Part shown: positions 22,608 to 35,069 of the stretch, in pieces
Position numbering within the stretch: the first letter of the stretch is position 1
Layout of the letters: each line of letters begins with the position of its first letter
Assembly: GCA_037367405.1 (NCBI GenBank)
Contig: JAZKJV010010617.1
Location: 999,375 to 1,063,374, forward strand
Length of the DNA stretch: 64,000 bases
DNA from: Ottelia alismoides
Lineage: Eukaryota; Streptophyta; Magnoliopsida; Alismatales; Hydrocharitaceae
Reading direction: 5' to 3'
Notes under the pieces: generated by a model
The model's input: the letters and a program-made list of their open reading frames with translations, nothing else
The model's database searches: none
What the model was told of the DNA's origin: nothing
Made by a program: the position numbers and the translations under genes

Positions 22608-23728
22608 GGTCCAGGATACTTTTCAGGCAGCAGATTCGGTTCTCGACCGCAAGATAGATTTTTGTGAGTATGATACAGATCCCTCAGAGTCAGATACTGA
22701 TTGGGAAGAGTTCGATGATTTGACACCGTGTCTGACTTCCACTGAGCCTACAACTAGAGAAGAGGTTGATTCCGTGCAGAGCAGAGAGAGTCTAGCAGAG
22801 CAGCCTTCTCCATATCCAGTTTGTGAGCGAGAGTTCTCATTCTCCCGTGTAGATTTGGCAGCATACACTCGGATTCTTCAGAAGCCAGATCCGCCAGCAC
22901 CTACTTGTCCAGAGCTGAAGCCGCTACCATCATCGCTGAAGTATAGATTCCTTGCGGGTGAGTATGAGATGTACCAAGTCATTATCTCCGCTAATTTGAC
23001 TGGAGAGCAAGAATCCCGTCTGATGGGGGTTCTTGAAAAGAACCGCAAGGCGATAGGATGGAGTGTAGCCGATCTCCAGGTGATCGGTCCGGCTCTGTGC
23101 TCCCACCATATCTATCTTGAGTATGAGGCAAAGCCATCGCATGAGTTCCAGCAGCGGCAGAACCCAAATTTAAGAGATGTTGTCATGAAGGAGATCTCGA
23201 TATGGTGGAGCACCGATTTTAACTACCCCATCTCCGACTCCAAGTGGGTCAGTCCATTGCATGTGGTGCCCAAGAAGACATGCATCACTACAGTTGTCAT
23301 CGAGTCTGGAGAGGAGATCGCTACCCGGGTACCCACTTCTTGGCGGGTCTGTATGGATTACAGACGACTGAACCAACCACCAAGAAGTATCATTTCCCCC
23401 TGCCCTTTATTGATCAGATTATTGAGAGGTTGGCAGGGAAGAGCCATTACTGTTTCTTGGATGGGTACTCCGGCTATAATAAGGTGGCCATCGCGCCCGA
23501 GGATCAGGACAAGACCACCTTCATCTGTCCCTTCGGGACATATGCTTTCAGACGCATGCCATTTGGACTGTGCAATGCTCTGGTGACACTCTAAAGATGC
23601 GTGATGTCCATCTTTTCGGACATGGTGGGGAGTTCTTAGAGGTCTTCATGGATGATTTCTCGGTCTACGGGGACAGATTCGATTCTTGTCTTGACTGCCT
23701 AGACCAAGTCCTTCAGCGATGCATAGAG
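22608..23728 (+). pseudogene. pol: Athila reverse transcriptase, 5' part (inner element)
   Basis: An acidic N-terminal extension (SEFDDL-type region, LTSTEPTTREEVDSVQ) is followed by the RT start YPISDSKWVSPLHVVPKK, SWRVCMDYRRLNQ, a frameshift near 23385, then LPFIDQIIERLAGKSHYCFL, DGYSGYN, RRMPFGLCNA. Another break follows, then the catalytic motif FMDD (GAT GAT at 23651-23656). The frame is cut by the copia insertion; the target duplication TAGAG is at 23724-23728. The order and motifs are those of Athila RT. At least two frameshifts and a stop make it non-functional. Confidence 0.9.
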
Positions 23729-26369
23729 TGAAGGATATGGTTAGATCCTCAAGCGCATCACGGAAGCGTGATCGTCATATCGAATACAACAAAGAACGAC
23801 TAGTCGTACTAGTTGTTCTATGCAGCGGAAATTTAAAAATTTTATGCGACGAAACAACATGATCCAAGAACACTTCTCGGATCATTTCGTCTAAACCACA
23901 AACAAGTATTAGGTTTACCTCTTGAAGCATGGTTGCAATCGAGTCTCTAAACGAAGAGACCTCCTGTCTCAAGTCCGATCCGACGGAGGAGACGCTTGCG
24001 AGCGCGGGAATGAATCGCGTGCTTCTCGCAATCCATGTTGATGATCCAAGCGGCGGATCTCCTGATCTCAACACACGAGATCCGACGTCTTCTTCACGAG
24101 CAAGGCATGCCGAAGTAGACGGAGTTCCACGAGCAAAACATCGGGTAGCATAACGACGGTGCCTCGGCGATGGAGAGCCTCTCTAGGGCATCCATGGTGG
24201 ACGGCCATGAGAGGAAGAGAAAGAGAAAGAAAGAGAGAGAGAGAGACTTGTTGTCTCACTTATGTGCCAAGAAGAGCAATGGGGTGCCTCTCCTTTTATA
24301 GAGTTTTGGGATCCATGGATCTCAATCCATGTGTCAACACAAATCCAATGGTCCACATTAATTTGTGTTTCTTTCAATGGTCATGATTTGTTGCCAAAAA
24401 CACAACAACAATTAATTTAATAAAAATCAAATATATATATATATATTAAATATAATTTGATTTATATCAAATCAATTTCCATTGGAGAGATAGGAAAGGA
24501 GGCAAGCCTCCTTCCATAAGGAGGGTGGACGGCTACCACTTTCCTTATGGAATTGTGGACGTCCCCTCTCCTCATTAGGAAGGGAGCTTCCTTTTTCCTA
24601 TTGCATGAGATTACATTATCTCATGATTCTCTCCAATATTTGCAACAACATTTGTTACAAATTATTTCACAAAAATAAATCCAATTTATTTTGTGAACAT
24701 TGCAATCATGCCATTGAAAATTTGTGAATCATATTCACAACCCAAAACAAAATGTAAATTACATTTTCAATTCAATGTCCAATGTGAATCAAATTCACAC
24801 TAACATTTAATTAACAAATGTAAATCACAAATAGTTCTCTCTTATATATTATAAATCACATTTATAATATATATGACTAATATGGATATTGCTATCCACA
24901 TTATTCATATCCATGATAATTAAATCACATTTAATCATCTTGGATCATTATTCTCTTGTTCTCAAATAATATGAATCACATTCACATTATTCACATCTTT
25001 GATAATCAAATTTAATTATCTCAAATAACTCTCTTTATAATATGAATCAAATTCATATTACTCATGATAATTAAATCACATTTAATTATCCATTTTCTCA
25101 ATGCTCGGATACATAAATCAACAGTAGAATTATCCATGAACTCCTTCAAGGATAATGCGCTTTCTCCGCAGATACTTGGAGATAAAGACAGGGCGATTGT
25201 ATTGTTCCACGTATAGTGACATGGATATTGAGATCATATCTCAAATCCAGATCGCGGGCCTCCCATAGATGCTTGATTAAATCAAGACCGTAAATCTAAT
25301 CTTCTTATTGCATATGAATCACATTCAGATCAATGTCCAACACTTGGACCAAGATCAGATTACTTCTCTACTGAGAGGAGTCACTAAAATCCAGACCTGT
25401 TTCATCACTCCCTAGGAATGGAAGCGTCATGGTTATACAATCGTTTATGATCACATCACCCTCAGGTATTCCCAATACCTGTACATCCTGCATACTGGAA
25501 GACTCAGACTAAACCCGAAGTATTGGATCAACTTTATACTGTCTACTTCATGGTTTTATCAGTAAGTTTCTCATTCGATCATTGGGAGTTGGTATCAATC
25601 ATACACTTTCCAAAAGCGTATATCATACCTAGGTCTTGATCATATACTTTCCAAAAGTATATATCAAACCTACAAATTCAGTCAAGCTTCCAAAGCGAGA
25701 CGACCGTGCGCACGGAATTTGATTCTTCCCAATATCTCATGAGTGAGCTCATGTCTTCCGGTTCAGTAACTGAACCTGTATGATCCCTTTGAGAGATCGT
25801 ATTACTCATATGCCCTTATATGCACACCAGCGCGCCGGTGTATAGACCTTGATTAGGTCATCAACCTATTGGTCTGCCAAATGTACATACTTAGACATAT
25901 AGCAACACATCTGTCTCCGGTCAGAGGATGCGTGCCTATATCATGACAACATACGATATAGTACTTTGGTTATCTCGATCTCGTTAAGTCAACTTTTGAC
26001 CTAACTAATCTGACACCTCCGAATCTCTATTCCTATGCAGAGGACCTGCATCAAGAGGTCGGTCAGATATCAGCCTTCAGAGATAAGGATTGCCATCTCC
26101 TACTCAGGCTGGAGATCATCTCTTAACAATCATTTGACGGTGCTTGATGAGTCCTCAATCTAACTCTTTAGATATTCAACCAAGCACCAACCTCTATGAT
26201 TCAATAGTTGAATCAACAGCTGTATGATCATCATGATGGCCATGGTACATAACCCTAATTGTACTAAGGGACCTATTATGCAAATTATGTATTCTTCATT
26301 TCAGATTAAGGAATGAATTGCAATAACATTTATTGCATAATGGCTCGCCGTGGGCTCGCATTTCCAATA
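23729..26369 (-). repeat. Copia 3' LTR (left copy)
   Basis: On the minus strand it begins TATTGGAAATGCGAGCCC (TG mutated to TA) and ends ...ATATCCTTCA. Minus-strand CTATAAAAGG at about 24294-24303 is a probable TATA box. A stem-loop CCATAAGGA...TCCTTATGG lies at 24514-24550. The sequence just outside the left end in element sense (...TAGTTGGCGAT) sits where a polypurine tract is expected but is degenerate. Confidence 0.9.
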
Positions 26370-26839
26370 ATCGCCAACTAGCCCAAAGAGCCATTAATGG
26401 GCTATTCATTTAAACCCGCACTCATGTGATAATCATAGGCTATTTAGAAAATAGCTAGGTAAGCTGATCAGTCACTCTGTTCCCGCGAGACTGCGCCAAG
26501 TCCTTTTACGGCACTTGCATATCCCCAGTAACAGTGCTCGCATCTAATGCGAATGTTGCATCTCATGCAACCAACACTCAATCTAGTTGGTTACTGTGTC
26601 CCTGACATCATAACCAGTATCCCCATAATCCTTATTAGAATACCTTCATTCCTGGAGATCTCTATCTCCTAAGGTATCTAAAGTTTAGACTCTTATAGAT
26701 TACTATCTACATGGTCTTAAACTTTTGAATATAAGACTTTGAGATCACTATCTCTAAGTTTCATCATCTTTGAAGATATTATTATTACTGCAATTAAGTG
26801 TTTTATTTCCATAGTAGGATCAGTAACATTTTACTACTC
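26370..26839 (-). other. Copia interior, 3' end (RNase H / 3' region, decayed)
   Basis: Lies between the RT remnant and the 3' LTR in element sense, where RNase H belongs. I can read no continuous protein. Confidence 0.4.
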
Positions 26840-27340
26840 CCACTGCATGGCAGATATCTGGCTTTTGTACACATCTAGCATACACTCAGCTTCTCGTAAC
26901 TAATGCACAAGTGCAAGTAGTTCTAGCATTTACTTCCTCAACTCTTTGAGGTGTTATCCCTTCAGACATGTCAGAACCATATCTTAAGGGATGGAAGCCT
27001 TTCTTGGGATTTTCCATAAAATAGAATATGTCCAAGGTGTACTACTAATGTGACAGTCCCAATACCCTCTTCTCATTGCTCCTGAACACCTTCAGAACTA
27101 AGATCCAAGAGGTATCCTTGAGATCATATCTCAAGTTATGGAACAATCAGATTATAAAACACTTATTATTATCCTTACATCATTTTAAATGATCAGGATA
27201 TCATCTACATTTAGCACAATGAACACATAGGCACTCCCACTAAGCTTCGCATGGCTCATCAAGATTCCATTTGAAATCATAACATTTATAATTTCATCAA
27301 ATCTTATGGTCCATCTCAAAAAAGCTTATTTGAGTCCTTA
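26840..27340 (-). pseudogene. pol: Copia reverse transcriptase remnant
   Basis: Minus-strand translation gives RFDEII, then SGSAYVFIVLNVDDILII at about 27186-27236, the copia RT active-site region. The usual Tyr before VDD is Asn here. Further on come KKGFHPLRYGSDMS and KPDICHAVG, matching the conserved tail of copia RT. Stops and frameshifts separate these blocks, so it cannot be functional. Confidence 0.8.
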
Positions 27341-27959
27341 GATGGATTCCTTAGCTTGCACACCTTGCTTTCCTCAATCATGAAGCCCTGGGGCTACTTC
27401 ATGTGAATATCCTCAGAGAGGTATTTATAGAGGAATGCAATCTTGACTTACATCTTTGAAGATGCAATAGTCAAGTTGTGCAACCAAGATTAGCAATATT
27501 CTGATGTTTTCAAGCATGGTCACCGAAGAGCAAGTCTCATCGCAAGCAATGTCTTCTCTTCCGATGTGTAGCTCATGGCTACGAACCGTGCATTGAAGGT
27601 CTCCACCTTCTCATCAGGTTCCCTTTCTCTTGAAGATCCATTTACACCTTTACAGGTATTACCCATATAGGTGGATCCTCGAGGGTCCATATACAACACT
27701 TGTATATGAAGTCTACGTTAGACTTTTATTGCTAAAATCCATCTTTCCATGTCATGATCTTCAGAAGCTTCATCACATGAAGTTCAATCATTGTCAGATT
27801 TCTCTGACACATGGAATCCATCCTCAAACTCATTTGAAGAGGTATTAGTGTTTCATTTTTCATTGTCCTCTTAGTTTCCAATTTCAGGAGCCTCATTATC
27901 TTCTCAAGATTAAATGAGTTCCTACACTTCATTTTTATCTTGATTCTCAAGAGTCTCAA

Positions 27960-28467
27960 CCTCTAAGAATCACATTCTCAGAGATGAGATATTTTAAGAA
28001 TCTCAAGGTCATAAAGTAGGTATCCAATACCATCCTTTATTTTCCTAATGAAGCAGCACTCTCAAGTGATAGATTCCAACATACATGGAACCTTATTAAG
28101 GATATACATTGTAGTCTCTTCTACACATATATACCTGGAACTTAAGGGATAATTATGCTAAAATTCATCATTGATAAGATCATGTCACACATGATCCAAT
28201 TGTATCTACCTATAACTCTATTGAGTTAAGGTGTGTTAGGAGGATTGAGATAGAAGTGATTTTCATATCTCTATAAGGTATTCTTTGAATTTATCTAACA
28301 GGTACTTGCTACCTAGATTAGATCAAATTCATTTTATCTTCCTTCAAACTTTGGTTCTAAACCAAAAATAATGAAATCTTTGAACATTTCAAAGGTTTCT
28401 TAGGTGAAGAGAAGAAATCTCATATCATACATAATCATCGATAGATATCACATATCCACAATGTTTA
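27960..28467 (-). pseudogene. pol: Copia integrase core remnant
   Basis: Weak. In minus sense the stretch after the pre-integrase domain includes YVISIDDYV, and near 28200-28240 PPNTP then LNRVIG, which resemble the copia DDYSR and PPGTPQ-NGVSERRN blocks. Many stops interrupt it. Confidence 0.5.
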
Positions 28468-28659
28468 CTATGATATAGATGATCCACATACATCAATATG
28501 TATGAGATCCTGAATACCTTGACATCTTACACCTTTCTCTAAGAAGGGTGTATTGGACATTTTACTTTGAATACAATATTCATAAGTATGTAAATTTTGA
28601 AATTTTAGACATTCTAAAGTTTCATCTCTTACTAGTCTATTGATCAAATCAATAAACAA
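28468..28659 (-). pseudogene. pol: Copia GAG-pre-integrase domain fragment
   Basis: A 63-codon minus-strand frame: LVRDETLECLKF, then CIQSK and HIDVCG. This is the pre-integrase segment (zinc-binding C..C and the start of the integrase core) of copia Pol. It is the clearest coding block of the element and fixes family and strand. Confidence 0.8.
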
Positions 28660-31600
28660 ATGTCCAAAGCTTGATGCTAGATCATTGTCAAATGATCTTC
28701 ATCCTCATATTGATCTTAAGTTTTAATTTCAGCATTTAGAAATGTTAATGAGCCATTCATCAATTTTCTAATTTAGTGGAGTCCACTAGATTTTAGATTA
28801 CTATCTGAAATATCTCCATCATAACTCTTTATGATAGTTCTACCTCAGAATTCATGTTTATTTCCAACATTTAGAAACAAACAATGAGTGTATTCTTATA
28901 TCTAGGTTATAGAGACATTCTCTAAGACTAAGGACTCTCCCACTGAAATTAACAAGTCTATCAATCCAACAAAGATTGTTGCAACAATTGCATCAATATC
29001 CATGTGGATAACTATAAACCTTTAAGATCAAATTTTCCAGTCTTCTAAAACATATGCAACCTATTGCAAATGTCATCAGAAGATTGAGATACAATTATTT
29101 GACTTTATCTTATCAATGATTTATGAAGATTAATCCGATGCTCCATCTGAGTCCTTCTCTAAGGATTCTAGATAGACTTGATAGTCATACTATCAACACA
29201 TCAACTTATTACAGTATTGGCATTCATCCAACTCTTCGGATGACATATGGAAGTCAAAGATGTATAGTCAACTCTTTGACCATACTTCTTACTCAGGTCC
29301 AACCCATGCTTCCACTGCGCTCCCTTTATCTATAAGCAACCATTGCTTAAGACTAAGGATCTCTTATGTAAGAGCATTTCAACATTTATACATGCTTCAT
29401 TAAATTCATACAATATGAATATTATGAAGCTTCATGAATGACCAAAGTATAGATAGTAGAATGATGACACTCATCATCTACATCCATCTAAACTCTTAAA
29501 ACATAGGTTCAGGTAGGTACTCAAACAATTTGAATACATCGTCTCTCATAGAGCCACCATTCTGCATGATGCAGTGAACCATCTCATTCATGTTAAATGT
29601 CAAGAGCACATATGTATGCAAAAATATCTTCATTAATTTTATAAGGATTATTTGACAATTGCGATCATCATCGACATGTCACTTCCAAAGTACATCCGAT
29701 GAGAGATCAAGACTATAGAGACATACAAACCCTAGGGTTGTAGTCTTATTATCTATTTAATTGTCATTCCTCATTATTATGAGGAAACTTGCTCATTGCA
29801 ACCACATACATCATGTGTCCAACCGCAAGTACAATATCTGGATCATGAGTCCAATCCAAGATATTTCACTGGTTATTATTGAGTATATCATTGAGTGAGT
29901 TTTAATGAAGGATTATCTGGAATAAGAAATTTGCATAGATGTATGTATTTATATATATATATATACATATTTTACTTTGATTTAGGAATTTTTTTATCAA
30001 AGTTGTCTTGCCATGTCAACATTGAAAGTTCATTCCCTTAATCACTTTCAACGTAAGAGATATACTTACCATTATATCTCAAGCAAGATCTGGGATCTCC
30101 TTCCTTATCTTTGTTGCATCCCAATAATATGAGAACCTACAACTCGGATAAAAAGAAGCGGGAACACATTCCACCTTGCAAGTCCAACTTGCATCTCCCA
30201 ATTCGGTCTTTAACACCCGGGCCCACCACCCCTAAGGCAATGTTGACCCGTCATTAATTGAACCAACCGTCAACAGGAATACAACTCGCTATGCGCAATC
30301 CAATATCGCCCCAATAATATGAGGACCCGATATTGGGGTCACTACGCATACGTCCTTACTCTTTCGAGAAGCGAAGAGCCCGATCCAAATGGATCGTATA
30401 CAGGAGCTGTCACTTCGGACAGGCGTCTCCTACATACAATATCTGGCGACGGAACCCTTCGCCTTGACGGGAGACCATGGATGTCACTTATGTGATCCTC
30501 CATATCATATTCAAATTCTAATTAATCATTATGAATCATATTCATTATGATTAATTCTTCCAAGGGAAATAACATCTCTATTCATAGAGTGTTTTAATTT
30601 TAATTGGATTCCAATTAATCTAATCATATTAAATTAATGATCCAATTAATATCCAACAAACAATTTTAATTGTTACTTGAATTATGGTATTATCTCAAAT
30701 ACGTATTATTTCGAATTTTAATAATTAGAAATACATCATGATTTCTTAAGCATTATACTAACCCTACCCACTGTCATGGCCAGTACCGATGAGAGTGGGA
30801 CGGACGACATACGTTGCAACCCGCAACCCCAATGCTCTCCGACTAGACACCATATCCACCTCGGGAAAGGATAATGCAAAATAAATCATTTTGTACTTGA
30901 GATGATCATCGGTTCTTCAACCGAAATTATACCATATAGTAATAATAAAAACAATTTTGATTAACATTATAATGAGATTTGCTAAACAAATCCCAAGTCC
31001 TATTCAAGCAATGTGTTTGTTGGAATGTTGATCATGTAGATCATGTAACCAATCTTGATCTAGATCACATCTAATCATTTATTGGTTAGGACAAAGTCAT
31101 TTAAGGACATAATTATCATCAAATATTTCACAAATATTTATGCATAATCATTCCAGGAAATTAAACAATTTAATTTCACTAACTAATTAAATGACAATCA
31201 CTAGGTTCTTGATTAGGAAAGTATTTTCAGCAGTGACCCTCACTTACTAAAAATACCATATCTCAATCAATTTAAATCCAAATTAAGCAAAGTAAATTTC
31301 TAAAGTTTGATAACTTGATTTACAACAGAACTCAAGTGATTTGAACGCATTTCAAGGCGTTTCAAATCCGCAATTAACATCTTAATTACGTCATGATCCG
31401 CAGTCCCCGAAACAGTGGATACATGTTCACTAAAATGAGCATATCTAGAGCAAACAGAATCGAAATCACGCAAACTCAGATCCTACGGTTTCCTTATTTA
31501 ATGAGAAATAAAATCCAAAAACTATTTTCGTGTTTAAACAATTTAAACAGTGCCGAAAATAATATCAAAATAGAGATGCGAAAATGAAATGCAAGAAAAC

Positions 31601-31667
31601 TTTCGCAAACCCTAATGAACCCAAGTCGTCCTCGGTTTATGGATCGTATCCAAAACCACCGACCTAA
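28660..31667 (-). other. Copia interior, gag/protease region and leader, unreadable
   Basis: In element order this should hold the leader, gag and protease. I find no readable gag core, zinc knuckle or protease motif. Very AT-rich patches occur (for example near 29950 and 30500-30960). A G/C-richer patch at about 30150-30480 looks like leader sequence. The absence of even short conserved blocks suggests replacement or advanced decay. Confidence 0.5.
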
Positions 31668-31680
31668 GGCTCTGATACCA
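31668..31680 (-). other. Copia primer-binding site, initiator tRNA-Met
   Basis: On the minus strand TGGTATCAGAGCC, 2 bases inside the 5' LTR end. It matches the 3' end of plant initiator tRNA-Met, the standard primer of plant copia elements. Confidence 0.9.
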
Positions 31681-31682
31681 CT

Positions 31683-34318
31683 TGAAAGATATGGTTAGAT
31701 CCTCAAGCGCATCACGGAAGCGTGATCGTCGTATCGAATACAACGAAGAACGACTAGTCGTACTAGTTGTTCTATGCAGCGGAAATTAAAAAATTTTATT
31801 CGACGAAACCACATGATCCAAGAACACTTCTCGGATCATTTCGTCTAAACCACAAACAAGTATTAGGTTTACCTCTTGAAGCGTGGTTGCAATCGAGTCT
31901 CTAAACCAAGAGACCTCCTATCTCAAGTCCGATCCGACGGAGGAGACGCTTGCGAGCGCGGGGATGAATCGCGTGCTTCTCGCAATCCATGTTGATGATC
32001 CAAGCGGCGGATCTCCTGATCTCAACACACGAGATCCGACGTCTTCTTCACGAGCAAGGCATGCCGAAGTAGACGGAGTTCCACGAGCAAAACATCGGGT
32101 AGCATAACGACGGTGCCGCGGCGATGGAGAGCCTCTCTAGGGCATCCATGGTGGACGGCCATGAGAGGAAGAGAAAGAGAAAGAAATAGAGAGAGAGAGA
32201 GACTTGTTGTCTCACTTATGTGCCAATAAGAGCAATGGGGTGCCTCTCCTTTTATAGAGTTTTGGGATCCATGGATCTCAATCCATGTGTCAACACAAAT
32301 CCAATGGTCTACATTAATTTGTGTTTCTTTCAATGGTCATGATTTGTTGCCAAAAACACAACAACAATTAATTTAATAAAAATCAAATATATATTAAATA
32401 TAATTTGATTTATATCAAATCAATCTCCATTGGAGAGATAGGAAAGGAGGCAAGCCTCCTTCCATAAGGAGGGTGGACGGCTACCACTTTCCTTATGGAA
32501 TTGTGGTCGTCCCCTCTCCTCATTAGGAAGGGAGCTTCCTTATTCCTATTGCATGAGATTACATTATCTCATGATTCTCTCCAATATTTGCAACAACATT
32601 TGTTACAAATTATTTCACAAAAATAAATCCAATTTATTTTGTGAACATTGCAATCATGCCATTGGAAATTTGTGAATCATATTCACAACCCAAAACAAAA
32701 TGTAAATTACATTTTCAATTCACTGTCCAATGTGAATCCAATTCACACTAACATTTAATTAACAAATGTAAATCACAAATAGCTCTCTCTTATATATTAT
32801 AAATCACATTTATAATATATATGACTAATATGGATATTGCTATCCACATTATTCATATCCATGATAATTAAATCACATTTAATCATCTTGGATCTTTATT
32901 CTCTTGTTCTCAAATAATATGAATCACATTCACATTATTCACATCTTTGATAATCAAATTTAATTATCTCAGATAACTCTCTTTATAATATGAATCAAAT
33001 TCATATTACTCATGATAATTAAATCACATTTAATTATCCATTTTCTCAATGCTCGGATACAGAAATCAACAGTAGAATTATCCATGAACTCCTTCAAGGA
33101 TAATGCGCTTTCTCCGCAGATACTTGGAGATAAAGACAGGGCGATTGTATTGTTCCACGTATAGTGACATGGATATTGAGATCATATCTCAAATCCAGAT
33201 CGCGGGCCTCCCATAGATGCTTGATTAAATCAAGATCGTAAATCTAATCTTCTTATTGCATCTGAATCATATTCAGATCAATTTCCAACACTTGGACCAA
33301 GATCAGTTTACTTCTCTACTGAGAGGAGTCACTAAAATCTAGACCCGTTTCATCACTCCCTAGGAATGGAAGCATCATGGTTATACAATCGTTTATGATC
33401 ACATCACCCTCAGGTATTCCCAATACCTGTACATCCTGCATACTGGAAGACTCAGACTAAACCCGAAGTATTGGATCAACTTTATACTGTCTACTTCATG
33501 GTTTTATCAGTAAGTTTCTCATTCGATCATTGGGAGTTGGTATCAATGATACACTTTCCAAAAGCGTATATCATACCTAGGTCTTGATCATATACTTTCC
33601 AAAAGTATATATCAAACCTACAAATTCAGTCAAGCTTCCAAAGTGAGACGACCGTGCGCACGGAATTTGATTCTTCCCAATATCTCATGAGTGAGCTCAT
33701 GTCTTCCGGTTCAGTAATTGAACCTGTATGATCCCTTTGAGAGATCGTATTACTCATATGCCCTTATATGCACACCAGCGCGCCGGTGTATAGACCTTGA
33801 TTAGGTCATCAACCTATTGGTTTGCCAAATGTACATACTTAGACATATAGAAACACATCTGTCTCCGGTCAGAGGATGCGTGCCTATATCATGACAACAT
33901 ACGATATAGGACTTTGGTTATCTCGATCTCGTTAAGTCAACTCTTTGACCTAACTAATCTGACACCTCCGAATCTCTATTCCTATGCAGAGGACCTGCAT
34001 CAAGAGGTCGGCCAGATATCAGCCTTCAGAGATAAGGATTGCCATCTCCTACTCAGGCTGGAGATCATCTCTTAACAATCATTTGACGGTGCTTGATGAG
34101 TCCTCAATCTAACTCTTTAGATATTCAACCAAGCACCAGCCTCTATGATTCAATAGTTGAATCAACAGCTGTATGATCATCAAGATGGCCATGGTACATA
34201 ACCCTAATTGTACTAAGGGACCTATTATGCAAATTATGTATTCTTCATTTCAGATTAAGGAGTGAATTGCAATAACATTTATTGCATAATGGCTCGCCGT
34301 GGGCTCGCATTTCCAACA
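31683..34318 (-). repeat. Copia 5' LTR (right copy)
   Basis: On the plus strand TGAAAGATATGG ... CATTTCCAACA, 2636 bp. Intact TG/CA ends and the TAGAG duplication follow at 34319-34323. Confidence 0.92.
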
Positions 34319-35069
34319 TAGAGGTTCACCTTACGTTGTATTGGGAGAAGAGCCACTTCATGGTGACTCAGGGGAAGGTGCTTGGCCATATCATCTCCAA
34401 CAGGGGCATGGAGGTTGATCCGACCAAGGTGGATGTCATTAGAAAACTCAATCCACCGTCCGACTTGCGGCAGTTACTGTCTTTTCTGGGGCACGTCAGT
34501 TTCTACCGATGCTTCATTCATGATTTCAGCAGGATTGCCCGACCGTTGACTGATCTGTTGACGAAAGACACCAAGTTCCATGTTGATGATAAGTGTCTAT
34601 CACCATTTGAGACTCTCAAGAATTTTGTTATAGAGGCTCCTGTTCTCCAGCCACCCGATTGGCTCTCCCATTCGAGATCATGACAGACACCTCTGATTTT
34701 GCCATAGGACCCATGCTGGGACAGAGGAGGGATGGAGTCCCATTTGCCATTCACTACGCTAGTCGTACATTGGATGCTGCGTAGCGGAACTATACAGTCA
34801 CTGAGAAGGAGATGCTAGCCGTAGTTTTTGACCTGGATAAGTTCAGATCTTACATCATTGGATCTAGAGTGACCAAATACACTGATCATACCGCCATCAG
34901 GTACCTCATGGCAAATAAGGATGCCAAAGCTAGATTGACCAGATGGATCCTTCTACTCCAGGAGTTTGATATAGAGATTAAGGATAAGCCTAGAGTCAAG
35001 AATGTGGTGGCGGATCATCTCTCCCGATTGGAGTATCTTGAGGATTCTGAGCAGACTGAGCCTATTTGA
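34319..35069 (+). pseudogene. pol: Athila RT end and RNase H (inner element, right of copia)
   Basis: Resumes in the RT thumb: WEKSHFMVTQGKVLGHIISN, FLGHVSFYRCFIHDFSRIAR. After a frameshift near 34670 the RNase H reads MTDTSDFAIG (Asp active-site region), [29 protein letters not shown] and [15 protein letters not shown] precedes the TEKEM block. It joins 22608-23728 exactly once the copia element and one TAGAG are removed. Confidence 0.88.

Larger units (their letters stand above)
23729..34318 (-). mobile_element. Ty1/copia LTR retrotransposon with a ruined interior
   Basis: It is flanked by TAGAG (23724-23728 and 34319-34323), where the Athila RT resumes. The LTRs, 2641 and 2636 bp, are nearly identical: about 10 differences in the first ~420 bp, fewer later. 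The orientation is minus, because the primer site TGGTATCAGAGCC reads on the minus strand beside the right LTR, and the pre-integrase and RT fragments are also on the minus strand in copia order (integrase before RT). No minus-strand frame in the interior exceeds about 75 codons. Confidence 0.9.

Noticed and set aside
23883..24259. Open frames on both strands near 23929-24259 and again at 31883-32333
   Set aside because: They lie in the two copies of the same copia LTR; similarity reflects LTR identity, not a gene pair.
24500..25120. Recurring CACATTTA / TTCACATT blocks that suggest a CRISPR-like array
   Set aside because: Units are irregular in length and composition, lie in a copia LTR of a plant, and recur identically in the partner LTR.
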